DNA from: Streptomyces shenzhenensis
Lineage (GTDB): Bacteria; Actinomycetota; Actinomycetes; Streptomycetales; Streptomycetaceae
Reading direction: 5' to 3'
Assembly (NCBI RefSeq): GCF_021462265.1
Contig: NZ_JAJONF010000007.1
Span: 124,001 to 188,000, forward strand
DNA length: 64,000 bases
Shown: piece by piece, positions 26,041-34,242 of the stretch
Layout of the letters: each line of letters opens with the position of its first letter
How positions within the stretch are numbered: the stretch's first letter is position 1
Position numbers and translations under genes: made by a program
Notes under the pieces: generated by a model
What the model saw: the letters and a program-made list of their open reading frames with translations, nothing else
What the model was told of the DNA's origin: nothing
Databases searched by the model: none

Positions 26041-26279
26041 CGATGCCGCGATCTTCGCCGGCCGGCGCCTTCTGACCGGCGCTCACCGGCGTATCGGGTT
26101 TCGAACAGGCCGATTCCGTACGACGCGGAGTCGGCCTTCGGTCTCTTCTGCAAGCGGGCATTGAATGCGTTCGGGGAATTTTCCGGCGAGGGGGTTTCCG
26201 GCGTCCTTGTGGCTCGTTGACCGGGGTGGGGCCGTGCTCTTCACGGACCCGCATGTTTCACCGATGAAAGGAAATCACC

Positions 26280-26552
26280 ATGAAGCCCATGAAGGCTGCC
26301 GCGCTCGTCGTCGGCGCCCTGACGGTGGCCGGTGCGGCCACGCCCGCCGTCGCCCACAGCGGCACCGGGGCCAAGGACGCGGGTCTCGCCGGAGTGGTGA
26401 AGCAGGTCACCGGAGGGCCTGTCAGCGTGCAGCCGCTGCAGACCCTGCACACGGTCGCCGCGAAAGGGGAGGGTGCCCTCCCCGGCCCCCTCAAGGACGA
26501 GGGGCACGCCGTGCACCAGCGCACGGTCGGCCGTTTGATCGGCGGACTGTAG
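26280..26552 (+). CDS. Small secreted protein, melC-adjacent paralogue B
   Basis: 90 residues. Signal peptide MKPMKAAALVVGALTVAGAA ending AVAHS, near-identical in design to the preceding gene; mature part includes LAGVVKQVTGGPVSVQPLQ and ends RLIGGL. No cysteines. Ribosome site GAAAGGAAATCACC. It lies 47 bases before the tyrosinase cofactor gene and might be co-transcribed with it. Confidence 0.7.
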   Translation: MKPMKAAALVVGALTVAGAATPAVAHSGTGAKDAGLAGVVKQVTGGPVSVQPLQTLHTVAAKGEGALPGPLKDEGHAVHQRTVGRLIGGL

Positions 26553-26599
26553 AACCGGCCGGTGCCGGAACCACAGTCGACGGGAAGTTCGGAGGAGCG

Positions 26600-27067
26600 T
26601 TGACCGTACCGGTGAACAGCGCGTCGAAGCCCACGCGGCGGCGTCGGGTGCTGTGGGGGCTGCTGGCCACGGGAACCATGGCGACGATGGCGCCGGCCCC
26701 GCCGTCGCCGGGGCGGTCCGCTCCGAAGGAGGCACGGTTCGCCGAGACGTACCGTGGGCGGCGCATCACCGGAGCGAGCCACGGTGCCGGCCCGTCCGGG
26801 GACCCCTGCCGCGCCATGTGGCACGTCACGGTGGACGGACACCCGCTGCCCCTGATGCGCCGGGCGGACGGCAGCTGGATGACCATGGTCGACCACTACC
26901 AGTCGTACCCGACCCCGCTCCTCGCCGCCCGTGCCGCCGTGGACGAACTCGGCCCCACCGCGCGGCCGGCGGCGCCGGACGGGAACGACGGCCGCATGGT
27001 CCACGGCGGCGGGCGCAGTGAGCGGTCGAGAACCCCGAAGGACCATGTCCATGGTGTACACGCGTAA
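26600..27067 (+). CDS. melC1: Tyrosinase co-factor / copper chaperone MelC1
   Basis: 155 residues from a TTG four bases after GGAGG; GTG at 26612 is the alternative. The N-terminus is an arginine-rich signal (TRRRRVLWGLLATGTMATMA). The mature part has the MelC1 hallmarks FAETYRGRRITG, VDGHPLPLMRRADGSWMTMV and DHYQSYPTPLLAARAAVDEL. MelC1 delivers copper to MelC2 and escorts it out through the Tat route. The gene overlaps melC2 by 17 bases, as in other Streptomyces mel operons. The C-terminal tail past the core is longer than usual. Confidence 0.85.
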   Translation: MTVPVNSASKPTRRRRVLWGLLATGTMATMAPAPPSPGRSAPKEARFAETYRGRRITGASHGAGPSGDPCRAMWHVTVDGHPLPLMRRADGSWMTMVDHYQSYPTPLLAARAAVDELGPTARPAAPDGNDGRMVHGGGRSERSRTPKDHVHGVHA

Positions 27068-27917
27068 GGACGTCAGCACGCTCACCCGTGCCGAGCGGCG
27101 CCGGTTCGTGGGCGCGCTGCTCGAGCTCAAACGCAGCGGTGAGTACGACGACTACGTGCGCATGCACATCGAGTACTACACGCCCGACGGCGAGAGCGGC
27201 CTGCGCGCCGCCCACATGGCCCCCTCCTTCCTGCCGTGGCACCGCAAGTTCCTGCTGGACTTCGAGCGGGCACTGCGCCGCGTGGACGCGTCGGTGACCG
27301 TGCCGTACTGGGACTGGACCCGCAATCGCACCCGGACCGCCGTACCGTGGACCGAGGATCTGCTCGGAGGCGACGGGCGGCGGTCCGACCGGCAGGTCAC
27401 GTCCGGGCCGTTCGCGTTCCGTAACGGCCGGTGGACCATCACGGCAGGGGTGACCGACACCGAGTACCTCATGCGTGATCTCGGCCGTTCGCACGATCCG
27501 CTCACCCTGCCGACGTCCCGGGACGTGGAGTCGGCCGTCGCCGACCCCCTGTACGACACGGCTCCCTGGAACTCCACCTCCCCCAGGGGATTCCGCAACA
27601 AGCTGGAAGGGTGGGGGCCGGGACACCCTCCGGCTTCGTGGCGCAACCACAACAGGGTGCACCGCTGGGTGGGCGGTCACATGGTCAGCGGCGCGTCCGT
27701 CAACGACCCCGTGTTCTGGCTGCACCACGCCTTCGTCGATCTCCAGTGGTCCCGGTGGCGGCGGCGCCATCCGCATGCCCGCTACCTCCCCGCGGAGCCA
27801 CCCGCCCCCGGCGACGCCCAGCACGGCAGGATCGTCGCACGGCGGGAGAAGCTGCCACCCTGGGACGTGACACCGCAGCAGATGGAGGACCACGGCGCGA
27901 TCTACCGGTACGCGTAG
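27051..27917 (+). CDS. melC2: Tyrosinase MelC2
   Basis: 288 residues; start at the second ATG, eight bases after AAGGA (an ATG six bases earlier also fits). It is a type-3 dicopper monooxygenase that oxidises tyrosine to DOPA and dopaquinone in melanin formation. CuA ligands are His39, His55 and His64 (MHIEYY, HMAPSFLPWHRKFLL); CuB ligands lie in HNRVHRWVGGHM and WLHHAFVD. VPYWDW and FRNKLEGWG are also family marks. It has no signal peptide, consistent with piggy-back export by MelC1. Length is standard. Confidence 0.93.
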   Translation: MVYTRKDVSTLTRAERRRFVGALLELKRSGEYDDYVRMHIEYYTPDGESGLRAAHMAPSFLPWHRKFLLDFERALRRVDASVTVPYWDWTRNRTRTAVPWTEDLLGGDGRRSDRQVTSGPFAFRNGRWTITAGVTDTEYLMRDLGRSHDPLTLPTSRDVESAVADPLYDTAPWNSTSPRGFRNKLEGWGPGHPPASWRNHNRVHRWVGGHMVSGASVNDPVFWLHHAFVDLQWSRWRRRHPHARYLPAEPPAPGDAQHGRIVARREKLPPWDVTPQQMEDHGAIYRYA

Positions 27918-28039
27918 CACGTTCGGGCGCCGCGTGGCCGGGTGCCGGCCGGGACATGGTCCCGCCGGCGAAGGGCCCTGAAGGGTCCGGTGCGGGCCAC
28001 CGGACCCGGTACCGGGCGCAGCGGGTGCCGGGCGGGGAG

Positions 28040-28969
28040 TCAGTTCGTCGCGAGGGTCGATCGATACCACTGCTCGGTACGGCCGAACCAGGTGGCGAAC
28101 CCTCCGCCCGGACGCTGTCCGAGTTCCGACCAGAGGGCATCGGCCTCGAAGAAGTGATCCGTCGTGAGGATGTCGAGCATGTCCGGCGGAACCCCCTTGG
28201 CCGCGAGGATCGCCTTGGCCCCCTCGACGGTGAGGTCGGCACGGGGCCAGTCGATCCCCGCGCAGTCGGCGACCGCCCGCAGCGCGCAGCCGACGGTGAC
28301 CGGCGTCGGATCCGCGGCGTGGTACACCCGCGAGGCCAGGGCCCCGTCGGGCGCCAGCGCCGTGGCGACCAGCAGCCGGGCCAGGTCCGGTGCCCCGATG
28401 ACCGACGTCCGCGACAGCCAGCCGGCCACCGCTCCCGGCAGGGCCCGCAGCAGCCGTGCCAGGTTGGGGCCGACCCACATGTCGCCTGTTCCGAAGACCA
28501 GATGGGGCCTGAGGACCACACCGCCGGCCGCGAGGACCGTGTCCTCCGCCGCCGCGCGGGTACGGGAGGTGACGGAGCCGGGGTTGCGGGCGAGTTCCTC
28601 GGGCCGGTGGCCGCGGAAGGTGCCGCGGCCGTACACCGAGGCCGTGCTGAGCTGGACGATCCGGCGCACTCCGGCCCGCCGCGCCTCGGCGACCAGCGCC
28701 GCCGTACCGCGTGCGTTGACCGCCTCGTTGGCCGCGGCGCTGCCGCCGATCTGCGCCGCGCAGTGCAGGACCACGTCGACTCCGTCGCACACCCCGCGCA
28801 GTGAGCGGGGGTCGCGGAGATCGGCGTGCACGGTCCGGGTACCGGAGCAGGACCGGGGCAGGGCCCGGCGGTGGCTCATGAGCCTGAGGTCGGCCCGCCG
28901 GCGCTGGGCCTCGCGCGTCACATGGGCTCCGACGAACCCGGACGCGCCGGTGATGAGAAGAACGGGCAC
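28040..28969 (-). CDS. NAD-dependent epimerase/dehydratase family reductase, AfsA partner
   Basis: 309 residues from a GTG. Extended SDR fold: LITGASGFVGAHV near the start, VVLHCAAQIG, and a STASVYGRG region; the usual catalytic YxxxK is not obvious in the expected place (the residues after VTSRTRAAAEDTVL may replace it). It lies 27 bases after the AfsA-like gene on the same strand. In butyrolactone clusters such a partner commonly reduces or dehydrates the AfsA product, so a role in signal synthesis is inferred. Confidence 0.75.
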   Translation of the reverse strand: MPVLLITGASGFVGAHVTREAQRRRADLRLMSHRRALPRSCSGTRTVHADLRDPRSLRGVCDGVDVVLHCAAQIGGSAAANEAVNARGTAALVAEARRAGVRRIVQLSTASVYGRGTFRGHRPEELARNPGSVTSRTRAAAEDTVLAAGGVVLRPHLVFGTGDMWVGPNLARLLRALPGAVAGWLSRTSVIGAPDLARLLVATALAPDGALASRVYHAADPTPVTVGCALRAVADCAGIDWPRADLTVEGAKAILAAKGVPPDMLDILTTDHFFEADALWSELGQRPGGGFATWFGRTEQWYRSTLATN

Positions 28970-28996
28970 GGGGACACTCCCGGGGGGCGGTCGGGG

Positions 28997-29953
28997 TCAG
29001 CGGACACGGGGCCGCAGGACCAGGTCGGCGGTGAAGACCGTCTCCTCACGCTGGCTGCCGCGCACCCGCACCAGCAGGTCGCCGCCGGTGCCGTACGGCT
29101 CGGGATCGGCGGTGATCCAGCAGGGCGCGTCCAGTTCGGCGTACCGCGTGAACTCGCTGCGCACGCCGAGCAGCAGGGCGCAGGGCACGCCGGTGCGGGC
29201 GTGCGCCGCCTGCCGGGCCGCCTCCAGCAGGAACATGCCGGGTATGTGGTCGACCGGGTGGTCGAAGTAGGTCGGGTGCGCGGTGTCGACCCGCAGCTCC
29301 CATCTGCCGTACGTACCGGGCGCCGGCTGGCCCAGAACGACGTGCCGGGAACTGGCGTGACCCACGGCGGCCGGGTCGAGGGCGGCCGGCTGGACACGGT
29401 CGGTGGTGGTGGGGCGCTCGCCGCGCATCCTCCGGTACACCTCGGGGCTCATGCAGCGGAAAGCGGCCGAGGCGGTGGCGCGGGCCCCGTTCTCGCGCAC
29501 CACCGTGACGTCGTAGCGCATCTCCCGCAGCCGGCCGGCGCGGCGGACCACGTCCCGGCAGACCGTGTGCATCTCGACGTCGGTGGGGACCGGGTCCGCG
29601 ATGAGCAGGCCGGGCTCGGCTGTCACGGACATGTCAGACATGAGGAACTGCTGGCCGAACGGCACGCCGAACTCGGCGTGCGCGAGCAGGGATCCGATCT
29701 GGCGGATGGACTCGATCAGCAGCATCGGGTCCTGGTAGCCGCCGTCGGGGGCGAACAGCGCGTGGCTGCGCGGCCATTGGGCCCGGACGACGAAGCCGTC
29801 GAAGCCGTCGCCGTGCGGGGACACGTCGCGCTCCCAGCCGGTGAGCAGGACCTCGGAGACGGCCGCGCGGTGGACGTACTCACGCGGCACAGTGGTGGTC
29901 AGTCCGGGAAGCAGGGGCTTCGGGGCGATGGCCCGTTCGGTGAGATGCGGCAT
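28997..29953 (-). CDS. AfsA-family gamma-butyrolactone synthase
   Basis: 318 residues from an ATG with GGAG eight bases upstream. Two tandem hot-dog-type A-factor repeats are recognisable: FDGFVVRAQWPRSHALFAP..DPMLLIESIRQIG in the first and YFDHPVDHIPGMFLLEAARQ in the second. AfsA enzymes join a beta-ketoacyl-ACP with dihydroxyacetone phosphate, starting butyrolactone (or butenolide) autoregulator synthesis. With the receptor genes to the right, it forms a quorum-type switch for the cluster. A candidate operator lies about 90 bases upstream. Confidence 0.9.
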   Translation of the reverse strand: MPHLTERAIAPKPLLPGLTTTVPREYVHRAAVSEVLLTGWERDVSPHGDGFDGFVVRAQWPRSHALFAPDGGYQDPMLLIESIRQIGSLLAHAEFGVPFGQQFLMSDMSVTAEPGLLIADPVPTDVEMHTVCRDVVRRAGRLREMRYDVTVVRENGARATASAAFRCMSPEVYRRMRGERPTTTDRVQPAALDPAAVGHASSRHVVLGQPAPGTYGRWELRVDTAHPTYFDHPVDHIPGMFLLEAARQAAHARTGVPCALLLGVRSEFTRYAELDAPCWITADPEPYGTGGDLLVRVRGSQREETVFTADLVLRPRVR

Positions 29954-30416
29954 GTGCAGCGCTCCTGTGTCGGTGTGACGGAGGGAGGGGGCAACAGACC
30001 GTACGTCGGCTGTCACCCCCCGTGGCCGACGTTCTGGGCAACAAGATACAGACAGGTCGGTCCGGTTCTGCAAGAGTCCAGGCAATTTCTTGTGCGAGTC
30101 GGGATGTTCGCGGGCTCGACCGTCAACGGCGGTTGGCCGTTATGTCGGAATTGCAAGCGTAAAACGTACAACCTTGTATGGTTGACCCTCATTCGGTGAG
30201 GCTTGGTTGATTCTTTTCCGGTGAGGGTTGAGTGGAGGATGGCCTCCCACTTGTCCGGTAATCCAACGAAATTGCAGGTCGCGATGGCAGTGTCGAAGGC
30301 CGGCCGGGGCGACACGCTCCTCGGGTTCGCCAGTTGACAATCAGACAAGTCTGTTTGGTACCGTCTGGGGTGAACCCGCAGTCCGAGATGACGTGGATGT
30401 GCCTCAGGGGGAGCAG
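29954..30416. other. 463-base divergent regulatory region with several operator-like palindromes
   Basis: This region separates the leftward AfsA operon from the rightward regulator. No gene is convincing. It holds an element aagatacagacaggtcggtc (about 30043-30066), a short inverted repeat CAACC-N6-GGTTG (30169-30184), and a TTGACA promoter overlaid by the palindrome AGACAAGTCT at 30334-30357. Confidence 0.6.
30334..30364 (+). promoter_or_regulatory. ARE-like operator overlapping promoter of response regulator
   Basis: TTGACA (30334-30339) runs into AATCAGACAAGTCTGTTTGG, a palindrome centred on AGACAAGTCT. Almost the same sequence occurs at 32804-32828 (GACAATCAGACAGGTCTGTT). The form and position are those of autoregulatory elements bound by ScbR/ArpA receptors. 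Confidence 0.65.
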
Positions 30417-31232
30417 ATGAACCGCCAGTTCGCGGACCTCGTGACGCCGTCGCCGCGGCACCACCGCTCGCCCGGCACCGTCGTCCCGGCCGGGCACTCG
30501 GACCCGGCCGGGCACTCGGCCCGCCCGGTCCCCGTGTCCGGCGCGCCCCGGGCGGGAGCGCTGAGCGTCCTGGTCGTCGAGAGCGACCCGCGGGCCGCCG
30601 AAACGCTCAGGCAGGGGCTGGTCCGGCACGGCTACGCCACCCACGGCGCCACCACCGGCGCCCAGGCGCTGCGCGGCCACCGCGAGGCCGACCTGGTGCT
30701 GCTCGGCCTCGACCTGCCCGACCTCGACGGCCTTGAGGTGTGCCGGGGCATCCGCGCGGTCAGCGACCTGCCCATCATCGCCGTCACCGCGCGCGGCTCG
30801 GAACTCGACTGCGTGCTCTGCCTGCAGGCGGGCTCGGACGACTACCTCGTCAAGCCGTACGGATTCCGGGAGTTAGTGGCCCGGATGGAGGCGGTGCTGC
30901 GCCGGGTGCGGGTGCAGCCGGCGGACCAGCCGGCCGTCGGCCGGGCCGTCACCCACGGGCCGCTGCGCATCGACCCGGGCGCCCGCACGGCCACCCTCGA
31001 CGGACGGCCGCTCGACCTGACGCGCAAGGAGTTCGACCTCCTCCACCTGCTGGCCTCGCAGCCCACCACGGTGATCCCGCGCCGTCAGATCATGGCCCAG
31101 GTGTGGGAGGACGCGTGGTCGCCGCGCGGCCGCACCGTCGACACCCACGTGGGCACCCTGCGCGGCAAACTGGGCTCCAGTTCCTGGATCGTCACCGTCC
31201 GGGGGGTCGGTTTCCGGATCGGCGGTCCCTAG
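30417..31232 (+). CDS. JadR1-like atypical OmpR-family response regulator
   Basis: 271 residues; ATG after GGGGGAGCAG. An unstructured N-terminus of about 48 residues precedes a receiver domain and a winged-helix DNA-binding domain (RKEFDLLHLLASQPTTVIPR, TVDTHVGTLRGKL, VRGVGFRIGG). The receiver keeps Thr124 and Lys146, but the phospho-acceptor aspartate is Gly97 (VLLGLDLPDLDG) and one residue of the acidic pair is Ser56 (VVESDP). It therefore cannot be phosphorylated normally; JadR1-type regulators instead respond to pathway product. It is probably the cluster activator, itself controlled by the receptor. Confidence 0.87.
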   Translation: MNRQFADLVTPSPRHHRSPGTVVPAGHSDPAGHSARPVPVSGAPRAGALSVLVVESDPRAAETLRQGLVRHGYATHGATTGAQALRGHREADLVLLGLDLPDLDGLEVCRGIRAVSDLPIIAVTARGSELDCVLCLQAGSDDYLVKPYGFRELVARMEAVLRRVRVQPADQPAVGRAVTHGPLRIDPGARTATLDGRPLDLTRKEFDLLHLLASQPTTVIPRRQIMAQVWEDAWSPRGRTVDTHVGTLRGKLGSSSWIVTVRGVGFRIGGP

Positions 31233-31334
31233 CCCCCTTCTCCCAGGTCATGCCGGATGCCGGCACCCGGCCCCGGGAACCGTTTTCTGACAACTCCCGC
31301 CGCGGTACTGAACGCAGGCTGTCCTTGCGGCTTA

Positions 31335-31358
31335 CGATACAGACCAGTCTGTTGAATT
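31335..31358 (+). promoter_or_regulatory. ARE-like operator upstream of receptor gene
   Basis: The palindrome ACAGACCAGTCTGT (within acgatacagaccagtctgtt) lies about 30 bases before the receptor start. It shares the CAGAC..GTCTG half-sites with the operators at 30.34 and 32.81 kb and suggests autoregulation. Confidence 0.6.
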
Positions 31359-31383
31359 CAGTGGGAGAGCGTAGGAATCTGGC

Positions 31384-31992
31384 ATGGCTCAGCAGGAACG
31401 TGGCAAGCGATCACGGCGGTCGATCCTGGAGGCGGCGGCCCAGGTCTTCGACGAGCGCGGCTACGACGCCGCCAGCACCAACGAGATCCTGGCCCGCACC
31501 GGACTCACCCGGGGGTCCCTCTACCATCACTTCCCCTCCAAGGAAGCCATCGCGCTGGCCCTGGTGCAGGCCCACGCCGAGGCCCTGGAGGTGCCCGAAC
31601 GGCCCATCAGGCTGCAGTCGGTGATCGACCTGACCCTGGAGTTCGCCCGGCGCCTCCAGCACGACGCGGTGCTGCGCGCGAGCGTACGGCTGGCGACAGA
31701 GCAGACGTCGTTCGACTGCCCGCCGCAGACCACCTACGAACAGTCCATGGACACCATCCTGGCGCTGCTCCAGGAGGCCGAGAAGCGGGACGAGATCCTG
31801 CCGGGGGTGGACGTGTGCGAGGTCGCCTCGCTCATCGTCGGCTCCTTCACCGGCCTGCAGATCATGTCCCAGGCCTACACCGGCCGCGCCGACCTTCCCC
31901 AACGCACCAGCGTCTTCTGGAGGTTCCTGCTGCCCGGCCTCGCCACGCCGGGCCTGATCGGGCGGCTGCGCACCACGCCGCCCGCGGAGTGA
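31384..31992 (+). CDS. ScbR/ArpA-type gamma-butyrolactone receptor (TetR family)
   Basis: 202 residues. N-terminal helix-turn-helix (AASTNEILARTGLTRGSLYHHFPSK) and a C-terminal ligand domain that follows ArpA/ScbR closely: LATEQTSF, IVGSFTGLQIMSQAYTGRAD, VFWRFLLPGLATPGLIGRL. Such receptors repress until the butyrolactone binds. Candidate operators lie upstream of its own gene and of the response regulator. It sits between AfsA and the second TetR gene. Confidence 0.88.
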   Translation: MAQQERGKRSRRSILEAAAQVFDERGYDAASTNEILARTGLTRGSLYHHFPSKEAIALALVQAHAEALEVPERPIRLQSVIDLTLEFARRLQHDAVLRASVRLATEQTSFDCPPQTTYEQSMDTILALLQEAEKRDEILPGVDVCEVASLIVGSFTGLQIMSQAYTGRADLPQRTSVFWRFLLPGLATPGLIGRLRTTPPAE

Positions 31993-32003
31993 CCGGCCCA
32001 CTC

Positions 32004-32585
32004 TCAGATCCTGCGCTCGCCGCCCCGGTTCGGCCGGTCCCGGTCGAACAGCGGGCGCAGCAGCCGCCACAGGCGCTGGGTGATCTCGCCGTCCCACCAG
32101 CTGGGGTCGGTGTGTCCCAGGGTCTCGATGCCCGCGGCCATCACCACGGCCAGGTCCGCGAGGTCCTCGGACGGCTCCGCGGACTCCTTCTGCGCCTCCG
32201 TGACCCGCTCGTGGACCGAGGCCAGCAGGTCGTCACGGAGCCGGGGCGGCCCGGCCGAACCGTCCGCGGCCAGCTGCATGCCCGCGCGGACGACCTTCTC
32301 GGTGCGCATGGCCTCGCCGAGCGCGAACAGAAAGCGTTTGGGCGCGTCCGCCACCGGGCCCGCGAAGGCCTCGTCGGTCAGCGCCTCCACCCGCGCTCTC
32401 GCCTCCTCGTACACGGCGGCGGTCAGCGCGGTGGTGGAGGAGAAGTGATGGTAGAGCGCCCCCCGGCTCACCCCGGCCCGGCGGCAGATGTTGACCAGAC
32501 CCGCGTCGGACAGCCGGCCGTCGGCGATGAGCTCGGCGGTGGCATGGACGAGAGCCTGCCGCGTTTGCTCGGATCGCGCCTGCAT
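32004..32585 (-). CDS. TetR-family regulator, pseudo-receptor (JadR2/ScbR2-like) candidate
   Basis: 193 residues from the ATG giving MQARSEQTRQALVHA (an in-frame ATG 48 bases upstream is possible). Helix-turn-helix SDAGLVNICRRAGVSRGALYHHFSS; the C-terminal part keeps the ScbR-like layout (KVVRAGMQLAADG, LAVVMAAGIETLGHTDPSWWDGEITQRLWRLLRPLF) but lacks the ArpA-type SFTGxQ..TGRAD stretch. It converges with the receptor gene, separated by 11 bases. In angucycline clusters such proteins often bind the antibiotic or its intermediates instead of the butyrolactone. Confidence 0.75.
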   Translation of the reverse strand: MQARSEQTRQALVHATAELIADGRLSDAGLVNICRRAGVSRGALYHHFSSTTALTAAVYEEARARVEALTDEAFAGPVADAPKRFLFALGEAMRTEKVVRAGMQLAADGSAGPPRLRDDLLASVHERVTEAQKESAEPSEDLADLAVVMAAGIETLGHTDPSWWDGEITQRLWRLLRPLFDRDRPNRGGERRI

Positions 32586-32984
32586 CAGGTCGCACCCGCC
32601 TTCCCCTGCCAACAGTGTGTCCGGTACATGCATCACCTGCGGGCACCGGTGCCAATGGTGGTGAGAATCATACAACCATGCCTGTTTCCTGGGAGGAACC
32701 CGGCGGGAGTCCGCCTCCTCATGATCTCCACAGGATCCCAACGTCCCTGGCGGCAGCGATACTTGTCTGGAAACATGTGCGACGAGCGGTGATCCAAGGT
32801 GGTCGACAATCAGACAGGTCTGTTTGTAATAATGATCAAATCGGGTCACTTGACACGGGTTTGACACTCCGCTGACAGAGCTGCGGAGGTTTGTGGGAAC
32901 CCTGAACCGCCGTCCGTTGAAGCGCCCGCCGGGCCCCGTGAGACTGGTGGCAGTTCCACACGGACCGAGGATTCGGGGGATGGA
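32586..32984. other. 399-base divergent regulatory region
   Basis: It contains an ARE-like element aatcatacaaccatgcctgt (from 32666), a gatacttgtctggaaacatg block (about 32757), the strong palindrome listed next, and two TTGACA hexamers (32850-32867) that could drive the rightward gene. No coding gene is supported. Confidence 0.55.
32804..32832. promoter_or_regulatory. ARE-like operator, near-identical to that at 30.34 kb
   Basis: GACAATCAGACAGGTCTGTT continuing tgtaat matches the element before the response regulator in about 19 of 20 core bases. Palindrome CAGACAGGTCTG. It lies between the leftward TetR gene and the rightward gene. Confidence 0.65.
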
Positions 32985-33614
32985 ATGCGAGAGCCGGAGC
33001 GACTCACGGACGGCCACGCCAGCCGCGACTGCCACAGGCGCTGCGGCCGGATCTGTGTCCGCTGCCTGGACCGGATCGACGGCCAACTGCGCACCCTGCT
33101 CGACCTGTACCGGGAGAGCGACCAGGCGCTGGTGCCCGGGGCGCCGGTGCTGCGCGAGCGGGTGAGCGGCAGTCGCGCCACGGTCGGCATCGTGCTCGAC
33201 GAGCGGGTGCTGGCCCTGCGGGCCCGGACGGGGGAGGTCATGGCGTCGTGGGCGCGGCTCGTCGTGGACGAGCGCACCGGCGCCCGGCCCGCCGGCCGCG
33301 GGGTGCCCGCGCTGGTCGGGTTCCTGCGCGGGCAGCTGCCCTGGTTCGCCGGGCACCCGGCGGGCGTGGACCTCGACGAGGAACTCGCCGAACTCCGCAC
33401 CGACTTCCGCCATCTGCTCGGCCCCGGCCCGGTACGCCGGTTCGCCCTCGGCCCGTGCACCCGGCCCGGCTGCGCGGGGACGCTCCACGGCATCCTGCCG
33501 GCGGACGGCGGCGACCGGGTGCCGGACCAGGTCACCTGCGACACCGGCCACGCACTGCCGCCACGGCAGTGGCTGCTGGTCGCGGGCCGGATCCGGGAGG
33601 TGGCGACGACATGA
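32985..33614 (+). CDS. Conserved cysteine-rich protein, function unknown
   Basis: 209 residues; the ATG follows GGGGGA. The N-terminus has CHRRCGRICVRCLDRIDGQL and the C-terminal third has LGPCTRPGCAGTLHG and CDTGHALPPRQW, so two zinc-ribbon-like sites are likely. The middle is helical. It overlaps a small helix-turn-helix gene by ATGA. Such pairs occur scattered in Streptomyces genomes and on mobile elements; this one may be an accessory insertion between regulators and biosynthetic genes. Confidence 0.65.
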   Translation: MREPERLTDGHASRDCHRRCGRICVRCLDRIDGQLRTLLDLYRESDQALVPGAPVLRERVSGSRATVGIVLDERVLALRARTGEVMASWARLVVDERTGARPAGRGVPALVGFLRGQLPWFAGHPAGVDLDEELAELRTDFRHLLGPGPVRRFALGPCTRPGCAGTLHGILPADGGDRVPDQVTCDTGHALPPRQWLLVAGRIREVATT

Positions 33615-33850
33615 CGGAGCCGGACGTGCCGGCCGGGCCGGCCACCGGTACCGCGAGCGGGACGGAAGGCGGGGCCGCGAAGCCGCGCACGGTCCCCACG
33701 GAACTGGCGGCCCTCGCGATGGGCGTCACCCAGGCGACCATCCGTAAATGGGCCAGCCGCGGCAAACTCACCCGGTACGGCGGCCCCCGGCGGGCCGAAT
33801 ACGACCTCGGCGAACTCTTCGCGCTGGCCCGCGCCAACGAGACCGAATAA
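33611..33850 (+). CDS. Small helix-turn-helix protein (MerR/BldC-like fold)
   Basis: 79 residues. After a flexible N-terminus comes PTELAALAMGVTQATIRKWASRGKLTRYG followed by a strand and helix (AEYDLGELFALARA), a minimal winged helix of the MerR/BldC or excisionase type. It is translationally coupled to the preceding cysteine-rich protein. Could be a DNA-binding partner; target unknown. Confidence 0.7.
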   Translation: MTEPDVPAGPATGTASGTEGGAAKPRTVPTELAALAMGVTQATIRKWASRGKLTRYGGPRRAEYDLGELFALARANETE

Positions 33851-33977
33851 CCGGGCGCGAAGTGCGGCCGCATTACCGGAGCGAATTCGAGTAACCGTCC
33901 GCCGTACTCTCCGCCGTCGCCCCGTTCTCTCGACCACCCCCAGGAAACCGGACCCGTGCGGGGGTCCGGTGCGAAGC

Positions 33978-34018
33978 AGCCCCCGCGGCCGTCCCCCCTG
34001 CCGCGGGGGCTTCTTCGG
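33978..34018 (+). terminator. Terminator after helix-turn-helix gene
   Basis: Perfect 12-base-pair stem (agcccccgcggc / gccgcgggggct) with a 10-base loop followed by tcttcggttt. It isolates the biosynthetic operon from the accessory pair. Confidence 0.8.
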
Positions 34019-34059
34019 TTTACCCGTCCAACTGTCAACTCGCTTTATTTAAAGGGGCG

Positions 34060-34088
34060 TTGACGCATCCGAACAGAGGTGTCACACT
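34060..34088 (+). promoter_or_regulatory. Promoter of first biosynthetic operon
   Basis: TTGACG (34060-34065), 17-base spacer, CACACT (34083-34088). The arrangement TTGAC-N15-TGTCACrCT is repeated exactly before the halogenase operon (41732-41760). An inverted repeat GTCAAC..GTTGAC (34034-34064) overlaps the -35 and could bind the pathway activator. Confidence 0.6.
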
Positions 34089-34165
34089 CTTTCCGGCGCC
34101 CCCATGTCCTGATGGCGGTGGCGCTTCTCGCGGGCTGTGGCTTTCGCGCCCGTGGCATCCTTCTC

Positions 34166-34213
34166 GAAATCCGAATCCGTGTCCCCGCCGGGGGCGCGGA
34201 TTTCTTGTTTTCT
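34166..34213 (+). promoter_or_regulatory. Leader hairpin with T-rich tail (attenuator candidate)
   Basis: Arms GAAATCCG and CGGATTTC enclose a GC-rich inner stem (ccccgccgggg) and are followed at once by ttgttttct. The structure lies in the transcribed leader, 30 bases before the start codon of the first gene. Confidence 0.5.
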
Positions 34214-34242
34214 CTCCGCCCCGACTTGAGGAAGTGTGGTCG

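Larger units (their letters stand above)
33851..34242. other. 392-base region: terminator, promoter and structured leader
   Basis: In order: a terminator hairpin, a promoter (TTGACG/CACACT), and a leader of about 150 bases containing a hairpin with a following T-rich stretch just before the first biosynthetic gene. Listed separately. Confidence 0.7.

Noticed and set aside
28997..30085. Longer AfsA-type protein starting near 30085
   Set aside because: The added N-terminus is unlike the family and runs through the operator region; the ATG at 29953 has a good ribosome site.
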